From positions 1-64,000 of the forward strand of contig CAZFVY010000003.1 in the NCBI GenBank assembly GCA_964522665.1: a stretch of DNA of 64,000 nt, read 5' to 3'. Made by a program: the position numbers and the translations under genes. The stretch comes from CAZFVY01 sp964522665 (GTDB lineage Bacteria; Verrucomicrobiota; Verrucomicrobiia; Limisphaerales; CAZFVY01). This document shows, piece by piece, positions 6,762 to 13,937 of the stretch. Under the pieces are notes generated by a model. The model did no database searches and was not told the origin of the DNA. It was given only the letters and a program-made list of their open reading frames with translations. The stretch's first letter is position 1. The number at the start of each line of letters is the position of its first letter.

Positions 6762-8819
6762 ATGGGACGAACGATGGAAACACTGGCGTATGAATTAGAG
6801 TCCGGCCGTGAGCGTACGGAGGCGGAGACGGCGCCTTCGATCCATATTCTACTGATCGAGGACATGCCGGAGACGGCGCGCTTGATCATGGATTTGTTGC
6901 AGGAGACGCATGTGCGCCGTTTCGAGGTCGAATGCGCCGATCATCTCGTAGCGGGCCTCGATCGCCTCGCGCGCGGAAGCATTGATCTGGTCATGCTGGA
7001 CCTTTCCCTCGCGGACGGCGCCGGTTTGGCGAACGTCGAGCAGGCCCGGGCTTTGGCGCCGCACATTCCGATCATCGTCCTGAGCAGCCTCAATGACGAG
7101 GCGGTGGCGATCATGGCCGTCGAGGAGGGCGCCCAGGATTATCTGGTCCGCAGCCAACTGGACAGTCATCTGCTGGCGCGCGCGATCGTGTATGCCATCG
7201 ACCGCAAGCGCGCGGAAACCGAGCTGTCCGCGGCCGAGCGGAAGTATCACAGCATTTTCGAGCACATCGTCGAGGGCATCTTTCAGACCACGCCAGATGG
7301 GCGTTATTTGAACGCCAACCCCGCGCTGGCCCGCATCTACGGATACGAATCGCCGGCGGACTTGATCGCCCACGTGACCGACATCGGGCGCAGTCTCTAC
7401 GTCCGTCCCGGCCAACGGGACAAGTTCATCCGCTTGATGGATGAAAACGACGTGGTGACGAACTTCGAATCCGAAATCTACCGCAAGGACGGCAGCATTA
7501 TCTGGATCGCCGAAAACGTCCGGGTCATCCGCGACGACAAGGGCAAGCTGGTCTGCTATGAAGGCACCGTGGAGGATATTACCGCCCGCAAGCGGGTCGA
7601 GCAGAAGCTGCAGAATTCCGAAGCCCTCTATCACTCGCTGGTCGAAACGCTGCCGCAAAACATCCTTCGCAAGGACCTTTCCGAACGCTTCACTTTCGCC
7701 AATCAACGGTTCTGCTTGAATCTGGGCCGGCCGATCGAGGACATCCTCGGCAAGACCGATTTCGATTTTTTCCCCGCGGAAATGGCCGCAAAGTATCAAC
7801 GTGACGACCGCTTGATCATGGAGACGGGAAAACCGTTTGAAACGGTCGAGGAACACCAGGCGCCCGGCGGACCCAAACAATACGTTCAGGTCGTCAAGAC
7901 GCCGCTCTATGACGCCGAAGGCAAGATTATCGGGTTGCAGGGGATATTTTGGGACATCACGGAAAAGAAAGTGGCGGAGGAACGGGAACGGCGCGCGAAC
8001 GAAGAGCTGGCCCGCAGCCGGGAAGAGTTGCGCGGCAAGAACGAGCAGATGGAGGAAGACCTCCGAATGGCGTGCGAAATTCAACAAGCCATACTGCCTC
8101 AGCAGTACCCCACCTTTCCGCTCGGCTCCACGCCCGAGGCCAGCGCGCTTGGGTTTTGTCATCGGTATCATCCCACCGGGGCGGTGGGCGGCGATTTTTT
8201 TAACGTCCTGGCCCTGTCGGACACGACCGCCGGTGTTTTCATCTGCGACGTCATGGGGCACGGCGTGCGCTCGGCGCTGGTCACCGCGATGGTCCGCGCG
8301 TTGGTGGAGGAGCTGAAACCGGTCGCTGAAGACCCGGGCCAATTGCTGACCCAGCTTAACCGCGACCTGCGGGCGATCCTCAAGCAGAGCGGCTCGTTGA
8401 TGTTTACGACGGCCTTCTACCTGGTCATCGATTTGGCGAAACGCGAATTGCGTTACGCGAACGCCGCCCATCCCAAACCGCTGCTCCTGCGCCGGGGCGC
8501 CGGCGTCGTGGAGACGCTGGCGAATAAAGGTGGCAAGGCCGGTCCCGCCTTGGGGCTTTTCGATCACTCGGAATACACCGGCTTCCAGGCGCCGCTGGCG
8601 GCCGGTGACGCCGTGATGCTGTTTACGGACGGCGTGTTCGAGGTGGAGGGCGCCGACCGAAAACTCTACAGCCAGGAAATGTTGATCGAAGCGGTCAACG
8701 CCCGCGCGGCCCTGCCCTGCTCCGAATTGTTCGACGCGTTACTGGTCGAAATCCAATCGTTTGCGGCCACGGGCGAATTTGACGACGACGTCTGCCTCGT
8801 CGGCGTCGAGATTCGCTAA
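6762..8819 (+). CDS. REC-PAS-PAS-SpoIIE/PP2C phosphatase signalling protein
   Basis: A 685-residue cytoplasmic fusion. Residues about 27-150 are a response-regulator receiver with acceptor Asp80 in LVMLDLSLADG and the switch region IIVLSSLNDEAVA. Two PAS domains follow, about 165-280 (YHSIFEHIVEGIFQTTPDG, ending YEGTVEDITARKR) and 290-405 (YHSLVETLPQNILRKD, ending GIFWDITEKK). A short coiled coil leads into a SpoIIE-type PP2C phosphatase (PTGAVGGDFFNV, CDVMGHGVRSALVTAMV, DGVFEVEG, DDDVCLVG). The architecture is that of RsbU/RsbP-type phosphatases that dephosphorylate an anti-sigma-factor antagonist, here gated by a partner histidine kinase and a sensed ligand. No RsbV or RsbW gene lies nearby, so the partners are elsewhere. 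The ATG at 6774 is an alternative start. Confidence 0.92.
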   Translation: MGRTMETLAYELESGRERTEAETAPSIHILLIEDMPETARLIMDLLQETHVRRFEVECADHLVAGLDRLARGSIDLVMLDLSLADGAGLANVEQARALAPHIPIIVLSSLNDEAVAIMAVEEGAQDYLVRSQLDSHLLARAIVYAIDRKRAETELSAAERKYHSIFEHIVEGIFQTTPDGRYLNANPALARIYGYESPADLIAHVTDIGRSLYVRPGQRDKFIRLMDENDVVTNFESEIYRKDGSIIWIAENVRVIRDDKGKLVCYEGTVEDITARKRVEQKLQNSEALYHSLVETLPQNILRKDLSERFTFANQRFCLNLGRPIEDILGKTDFDFFPAEMAAKYQRDDRLIMETGKPFETVEEHQAPGGPKQYVQVVKTPLYDAEGKIIGLQGIFWDITEKKVAEERERRANEELARSREELRGKNEQMEEDLRMACEIQQAILPQQYPTFPLGSTPEASALGFCHRYHPTGAVGGDFFNVLALSDTTAGVFICDVMGHGVRSALVTAMVRALVEELKPVAEDPGQLLTQLNRDLRAILKQSGSLMFTTAFYLVIDLAKRELRYANAAHPKPLLLRRGAGVVETLANKGGKAGPALGLFDHSEYTGFQAPLAAGDAVMLFTDGVFEVEGADRKLYSQEMLIEAVNARAALPCSELFDALLVEIQSFAATGEFDDDVCLVGVEIR

Positions 8820-8838
8820 CTCCAGCGGTCCAGGCCGT

Positions 8839-10191
8839 TCACGTCGGCTGCAGCAGCAAGACTTCCTCGCGCACGCGAACTGACGTCGCGCCGGCCGCGG
8901 AATTGCGGACTTTGCTGCCGACCCTTTCCCGCCACAGATCACAGCCGACCGTCCGGTAGCCTTCCGCCTCCGCGACTTCGGAGAGCAGCGTCGCCGTGGC
9001 CACCGGCACCATCAGAAACGAGAGTTGATCGCCGACGACGTAGGCCAGGCGCGCGTCGGGGCGAAGCTTGGGGCGCAAGGCCCGCAAGTGGCGGCGCATC
9101 CCGCCGAAGTAATGGGCGACCACCTTGTGGTAGAGGCGTTCGAAACCGCTGTCCTTGCCGAGTTCGAGCCGCCGCTCTTCAATCGCGCGACAAACCTTCT
9201 GGATCGAGGCGAAGCCCGCCACTTCGGCGCCATCCTGATCGGACGAAAAAACATTCCGGGTGTTCGAGCGCAAGAGCGACTGTTTGACTTGGCGCAACGA
9301 CGCCCGGTCCGTAATCAAGCCCAGGAGAATCGACTCGACCCGGGTGGTCCGCGTATAATCTTTCTCGTTCGGATAGGGCGGGGAGGTGATGACCGCGGAG
9401 AGGTCGCCCGGTATCCGTTCCATCGTCCGCGCGTCATCCGTAAAAACGCGCGACGCGGTTCCCGCCAGACCGGCGTCTTGAACGACGCCCAGGTCCGCGA
9501 TCATGTGTTCGGCCTGCCCGGCGAAATGTCCCAACACGTCATAATCGGCTTTCGCGCGGGTCCGGTAGATTTCCGGGCCGAAAGCGAAATTCCCGGCGCC
9601 ATTGGCGATGACGTGTCCGAGCGCAGCTAAGAAAAAATCACGGACTTCGCCTGGCGCTTGAGCCGTTTGGTCCACAATTTGGTCCCGCAGGATCAAGAGG
9701 CGCCGCAAGGGCCGCCGGCTGAGGAAACCGGTGGGCAGCAGCCGATCCTCATCTTCCGTCAACCCCAAGCCGCCGATTCCGTCTTCCCCATCCAGCGGCA
9801 GGTCGCTGGACAGGGCGAAGGGCAGGTCGTGCTTCGCCGCCGTGGACCGGGCGGATTCAACGATTTGCTCGCGCAGGCGCCGCAGGAGCGCGCGATCGAG
9901 GTTCCAGTCCGTTTTCACGCGGGAAACCAGCGCGGCGAAGGGATGCGCGTCGCAACCGAAAACCGAAATGCGGTTCCGTTTTCCTTCCACCAACGTCGTG
10001 CCGGTGCCGCAGAACGGGTCCAAGAGCGCGTCGCTCGGTCCCAAGCCGAACGAGTTGATGTATTGGCGCACCAGATGTGGCGGAAATGAAAGCACGAAGC
10101 GGTACCAGCCATGCACCGGAAAGTCGTCTTTTTGCAACGCGTTAATCGCGTTGCCGGTTTGTCGGCGTGAGATTCGAGCAGGCGCTGGCAT
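8839..10191 (-). CDS. orphan site-specific DNA methyltransferase (N4-cytosine/N6-adenine type)
   Basis: A 450-residue protein with the amino-methyltransferase signature in the order motif I then IV: LLDPFCGTGTTLVEG (residues 57-70) for AdoMet binding and the catalytic ITSPPYPNEKDYT (residues 269-280). The spacer contains FGCDAHPFAALV, the acidic ribose-binding segment. SPPY is typical of N4-cytosine methylases but also occurs in N6-adenine enzymes, so the modified base is uncertain. About 200 residues between the motifs probably hold the target-recognition region. No restriction endonuclease, specificity subunit or BREX/DISARM gene is adjacent, so it appears solitary and may act in epigenetic regulation. 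It converges on the SpoIIE protein gene with only 19 bases between them. Confidence 0.85.
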   Translation of the reverse strand: MPAPARISRRQTGNAINALQKDDFPVHGWYRFVLSFPPHLVRQYINSFGLGPSDALLDPFCGTGTTLVEGKRNRISVFGCDAHPFAALVSRVKTDWNLDRALLRRLREQIVESARSTAAKHDLPFALSSDLPLDGEDGIGGLGLTEDEDRLLPTGFLSRRPLRRLLILRDQIVDQTAQAPGEVRDFFLAALGHVIANGAGNFAFGPEIYRTRAKADYDVLGHFAGQAEHMIADLGVVQDAGLAGTASRVFTDDARTMERIPGDLSAVITSPPYPNEKDYTRTTRVESILLGLITDRASLRQVKQSLLRSNTRNVFSSDQDGAEVAGFASIQKVCRAIEERRLELGKDSGFERLYHKVVAHYFGGMRRHLRALRPKLRPDARLAYVVGDQLSFLMVPVATATLLSEVAEAEGYRTVGCDLWRERVGSKVRNSAAGATSVRVREEVLLLQPT

Positions 10192-10747
10192 AGGGGTGAT
10201 TGTGAATTAACGCGAGGCAGGCGCAACCGCCACGTTGAAGTTCGGTTACTTTTTTGGACCCGGCCGGGCGTCTGGCCTGAGCGTGGTCGGCGTCCATCCC
10301 GTTCCGCGCCGGTTTGACACCGGATTAGGCGCGCCTGGTCCCACTTCGCTTGCGGTTCGTCGCGCTTGCTGGCGCTCGGTGGTGTCGATGGGCATGGGGA
10401 TGATCGCAGGCGCTTTCGGCAGAGAAGGCTGGGATCCATGTTATACACAGCGTCATAAATAATTGCGCATACAGCTCTGATGTGTTTCATTGTGGCTATG
10501 AAGCCACTGAAAATTCGAGGGGCTGTTCGAATGCTGGAAACAGCCCAACGAAACCCTCAGAAGGTTGTGTGGCGTTGCTTAACATGCGTATTTATTTATG
10601 ACGCTCTGTATAGTAATGGGAATAATCATTGGGCATTCGCGAGTTCGGCGCTCCGGCGATCTGATTCGCTCCGTTCTTGCCAAGGCGGCTGGGTTGGCCT
10701 AACAGTTGGGCGGTCCATTACTGAGATCGATCATACACCCCAAGCCT
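10192..10747. other. intergenic region holding a palindrome-bounded element
   Basis: This 556-base gap between the divergent methyltransferase and RidA genes has no convincing coding frame. Bases 10192-10440 look like ordinary high-GC spacer. Bases 10442-10612 form a visibly AT-richer, structured element listed separately. The rest is probably the RidA promoter region, in which I see no clear consensus. Confidence 0.6.
10442..10612. repeat. 171-bp element bounded by 29-bp inverted repeats (MITE-like)
   Basis: Bases 10442-10470 and 10584-10612 are inverted repeats with 26 of 29 positions matching by direct alignment; both outer ends read TATACA/TGTATA. Inside are two more hairpins: GTGGCT-ATGA-AGCCAC at about 10492-10507, extended by flanking TTTCA/TGAAA, and GGGCTGTT paired with AACAGCCC near 10520-10547. 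The element has no open reading frame of note and is AT-richer than its surroundings. The outer TA at each end is compatible with TA-target insertion as in Tc1/mariner/IS630-derived miniature elements, but it could instead be a folded RNA or a REP-like unit. No transposase is present. Confidence 0.65.
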
Positions 10748-11257
10748 ATGGCCAAGAAAGCAGCACCAAAGAAGAAGCCAGCCAAGCCCGCCAAACCGAC
10801 CGCCGAATCCCGCGCCGCCGCCTTGAACCTTGAACTGCCGCCCGCCCCAAAACCGATCGGCGTCTATAAGCCGTTGGTGGTGGCGGGCAAGCTGGCGTAT
10901 GCGTCGGGTCACGGGCCGCTCAAATCGGACCAGACCTTGATCCTCGGGCGCGTCGGCGCGGATCTCGACTTGGCCGCCGGCAAGGCCGCCGCGCGTCAGG
11001 TCGGTTTGGCCATCCTCGCGACCGTGCGCGATAATCTCGGCAGCCTCAATCGGGTCCGCCGCGTCATCAAGGTGCTCGGAATGGTGAATTCGACCGCGGA
11101 TTTCAAGGATCACCCGGCCGTCATCAACGGTTGCAGTGAATTGTTCGCCGAGGTGTTTGGGGCGGACGATGGCGTGGGCGCCCGGAGCGCGGTCGGCATG
11201 GGCTCACTGCCCGGCAACATCGCCGTTGAGATTGAAGCGATCTTCGAGCTTCGCTAG
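10748..11257 (+). CDS. RidA/YjgF-family protein with a basic N-terminal tail
   Basis: A 169-residue protein. Residues 1-22 are a Lys/Ala/Pro-rich tail (AKKAAPKKKPAKPAKP) like histone H1-type bacterial tails; the rest is a RidA fold: PIGVYKPLVVAGKLAYASGHGPL, VGADLDLAAGKAAARQVGLAIL and GSLPGNIAVEIEAIFEL. The GARSAVGMGSLP segment matches the longer YjgF subgroup in which the classic C-terminal Arg (VAR) of true 2-imine deaminases is replaced, so activity on enamines is not assured. The ATG at 10748 was chosen because upstream codons add non-homologous residues. It precedes a PLP-dependent amino-acid enzyme by 66 bases, which suits a role in clearing reactive enamine/imine products of such chemistry. 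Confidence 0.82.
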   Translation: MAKKAAPKKKPAKPAKPTAESRAAALNLELPPAPKPIGVYKPLVVAGKLAYASGHGPLKSDQTLILGRVGADLDLAAGKAAARQVGLAILATVRDNLGSLNRVRRVIKVLGMVNSTADFKDHPAVINGCSELFAEVFGADDGVGARSAVGMGSLPGNIAVEIEAIFELR

Positions 11258-11323
11258 CCCCACGATGGCAACGCTTAGCGGCCCGTCGGCTCAATCCCGG
11301 CTCGGCGCCGCGCCAAGGAACCG

Positions 11324-12442
11324 ATGAAAGCGAAACCCGCTGACTCGTACCAGGTCGCCAACGTTGGCGAAATCGACTCGCCCGCGCTCCTGGTGTATCT
11401 TGACCGGGTCAAGGACAACGTCGCCAAGATGATCGCGCTCGCGGGCGGGGTCGAGCGGCTGCGGCCGCACGTCAAAACCCACAAGTTGAGCGAAATGGTC
11501 CGCATGCAAATGAAGGCGGGCATTCGCAAATTCAAGTGCGCCACGATTGCGGAAGCCGAAATGACCGCGGCCTGCGGCGCCGCGGATGTGCTCCTGGCGT
11601 ACCAGCCGACGGGACCAAAGGTCGGCCGGTTCATCGAATTGACGCAACGTTTCCCCAAGACAAAGTTTTCCGCGATCGCCGACGACGAAGGCGCGATTCG
11701 GGCGCTGGCGAAGGAGTTTTCCGCCGCTGGCGTGGTCGGTGAATTCCTGCTTGATATCGACTGCGGTCAGCATCGCAGCGGCGTGGCTCCGGACGCCGCC
11801 GCGCTGGAATTGTACCGGCTGATCCATAGCTTGCCGGGCCTGCGCGTGGGCGGCTTGCACGTCTATGATGGCCACATTCACGACAAAGAGCTCTTGGCGC
11901 GCATCAAAACGTGCGAGGCCGCGTTCAAGCCGGTAAACGCGCTGTTGCAAAAGCTCGGCCGGGCGAATCTGCCGGTTCCGACCGTGGTGGCCGGGGGCAC
12001 GCCGACTTTTCCCGTGCATGCCCGCCGCAAGAACGTCGAATGCAGCCCGGGCACCTGCGTGTTTTGGGACGCGGGTTACGAAGCCAAGTTGCCCGACCTG
12101 GACTTTGAGCCGGCGGCGTTGGTGTTGACGCGCGTCGTGAGCAAGCCCGCCACCGGACGTCTCTGCCTCGATTTGGGGCACAAGGCGATCGCCGCGGAGA
12201 ATCCCCACCCGCGGGTCATTTTTCCGGGATTGCCGGATGCGCAAGCCGTCACGCACAGCGAGGAGCACCTGGTCGTCGAGACGGCGCGCGCCGCTGAGTT
12301 TAAGGTGGGCGATTGCCTCTATGGCGTGCCCTGGCACATTTGCCCGACAGTGGCGTTGCACTCCGAAGCCGTGATCATCGAGAACGGGCGCGCCACCGAG
12401 CGTTGGAAAATCGTCGCGCGCGATCGACGCTTGACAATTTAG
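11324..12442 (+). CDS. D-serine dehydratase / D-threonine aldolase-type PLP enzyme
   Basis: A 372-residue fold-type III (alanine-racemase-like) PLP enzyme. The Schiff-base lysine lies in RLRPHVKTHKLSEM, and FKCATIAEAEMTAACGAADVLLAYQP is the barrel motif conserved in this family. C-terminally PWHICPTVALHSEAVI supplies the His and Cys of the metal site of DSD1-type D-serine dehydratases; D-threonine aldolases have a very similar site, so the reaction is either loss of ammonia from D-serine or cleavage of a beta-hydroxy-D-amino acid. The upstream RidA homologue supports a dehydratase that releases reactive aminoacrylate. The start at 11324 gives the usual N-terminus before IDSPALLVYLDRV. Confidence 0.85.
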   Translation: MKAKPADSYQVANVGEIDSPALLVYLDRVKDNVAKMIALAGGVERLRPHVKTHKLSEMVRMQMKAGIRKFKCATIAEAEMTAACGAADVLLAYQPTGPKVGRFIELTQRFPKTKFSAIADDEGAIRALAKEFSAAGVVGEFLLDIDCGQHRSGVAPDAAALELYRLIHSLPGLRVGGLHVYDGHIHDKELLARIKTCEAAFKPVNALLQKLGRANLPVPTVVAGGTPTFPVHARRKNVECSPGTCVFWDAGYEAKLPDLDFEPAALVLTRVVSKPATGRLCLDLGHKAIAAENPHPRVIFPGLPDAQAVTHSEEHLVVETARAAEFKVGDCLYGVPWHICPTVALHSEAVIIENGRATERWKIVARDRRLTI

Positions 12443-12617
12443 ATGGAAGGGGTCGTCCCGACCGCGCCGGTTCCCCTTCAAGTCCGTCGTTCATGCCGTC
12501 GGACGCTGCACGGCGCCAATCTTCGAGAACTTACCGAACGGGAATAAAGCTTCCGGTTTTGGGTGGCTCTCCTTTTGGGGATTGCGGCTTTGCCCGGCAA
12601 GTGGCATCTATCCGCGT

Positions 12618-13937
12618 ATGAACCAGTACCTGGAACGCCTGGTGGATCTGACCGACCCCGCCGCCAACGAAATTTATAACCTGAGCCTTGAAGCGGCCCG
12701 CGAGCGGGTGTTGAGCGGTTCACCGGAATCCGTCCGCGCGATCGAAGGTTCGTTCGCCCTCGTCGCCCACGCCGGCAAGAAAGTGCGGCTGGCTCGATCG
12801 TTGGATCGGCCGTTGCGCTATTTTCTCGCGAAGCAGAAGGACGGCCCGGCGCTGGTCGTCGCCGACCGGATCGATACCATTCGCGACTGGCTGCGCCGCG
12901 AGGGCCTTGCGGACCAGTTTCACCCGAGCTACACGCGCATGGTTCCGGCGCATTATGTTGTCGAGATTCATCTGATTGGCTGTCCTGACCCGGACCCGGT
13001 GTACACCCGGTTTTTCACGCCGCAACGGAACGCGCTCTCGACGGACCTCGATGTAATTGGCCGGGCGTACATCGGAGCTTTGGCGGAGGAAATCTCGCTT
13101 TGGTTGCGGCAGATTCCGGCGTCGGACCCGATCGGCGTTTGTTTTTCCGGGGGGATCGATAGCGGTTCAGTGTTTCTGGTGACCTATCACCTGATGCAGC
13201 GGATGGGGCTGAATCCCGCGCGTCTCAAGGCGTTTTCCCTCTCGGTTGGCGATGGGCCGGACTTGGCGCAGGCGCGGGAATTCCTCGACCGGCTCGGTCT
13301 CGGCCTTTTTCTCGAGCCGATCGCGGCGGACCCGGCCACGTTGGACGCGACGGAGACGGTCCGCGTCATCGAGGATTATAAATCGCTCGACGTTGAATCG
13401 GCGACCATGGCGCTCGCGTTGTGCAGGGGAATCCGCGCGCGGTACCCGGATTGGCGCCGGTTGATCGATGGCGACGGCGGCGACGAGAATCTGAAGGATT
13501 ACCCGATTGAAGAAAACCCGGAGCTGACGATTCGCAGCGTCCTGAACAATCGGATGCTTTACCAGGAAGGGTGGGGCCTGGGCACGATCAAGCATTCGCT
13601 GACCTACTCGGGCGGCTTGAGCCGGTCGTACGCGCGGACCTACGCGCCGGCGCGAAAGTACGGCTTCGAAGGATTCAGTCCCTACACGCGGTCGCGCGTG
13701 ATCGAGGTGGCCGAGGGAATCCCGTTCATTGAGTTGACCGGCTTTGAGGTGGACCGGCTCTACGCGTTGAAGGGCGAAATTGTCGCGCGCGGGGTCAAGG
13801 CCGTCACCGGGCTGGAACTGCCCGTCTTCCCGAAACGGCGCTTTCAACATGGAGCCTTGCCGGTGGAGGCGCTGCGGGAACATCTGCCCAATCGGGAACA
13901 CGATTACCGCCAGGCGTTTCTCTCGCTTTATGCATGA
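12618..13937 (+). CDS. asparagine-synthase-like protein lacking the N-terminal Cys
   Basis: A 439-residue protein. Residues about 40-130 resemble a degenerate glutamine amidotransferase half (AIEGSFALVAHAGKKVRLARS), but there is no Cys at position 2, so glutamine hydrolysis is not expected. Residues 170 onward form the ATP-pyrophosphatase domain: SGGIDSGSV (177-185) and DGDGGDENLKDYP. Similar Cys-less enzymes, such as beta-lactam synthetase, adenylate a carboxylate and use ammonia or an internal amine. The start at 12618 gives MNQYLERLVDLTD; a longer in-frame start would only add a poor extension. Its stop overlaps the ATG of the xylonate-dehydratase gene by four bases (ATGA), so the two are translationally coupled and presumably act in one pathway. 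Confidence 0.8.
   Translation: MNQYLERLVDLTDPAANEIYNLSLEAARERVLSGSPESVRAIEGSFALVAHAGKKVRLARSLDRPLRYFLAKQKDGPALVVADRIDTIRDWLRREGLADQFHPSYTRMVPAHYVVEIHLIGCPDPDPVYTRFFTPQRNALSTDLDVIGRAYIGALAEEISLWLRQIPASDPIGVCFSGGIDSGSVFLVTYHLMQRMGLNPARLKAFSLSVGDGPDLAQAREFLDRLGLGLFLEPIAADPATLDATETVRVIEDYKSLDVESATMALALCRGIRARYPDWRRLIDGDGGDENLKDYPIEENPELTIRSVLNNRMLYQEGWGLGTIKHSLTYSGGLSRSYARTYAPARKYGFEGFSPYTRSRVIEVAEGIPFIELTGFEVDRLYALKGEIVARGVKAVTGLELPVFPKRRFQHGALPVEALREHLPNREHDYRQAFLSLYA

Noticed and set aside
6849..8567. Long antisense open frame opposite the REC-PAS-SpoIIE gene
   Set aside because: It is a shadow frame in GC-rich DNA; its translation shows no family motif while the plus strand has three clear domain types.
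12443..12490. Terminator after the D-serine dehydratase-like gene
   Set aside because: GAAGGGG and CCCCTTC can pair, but the loop is long and no T-run follows.
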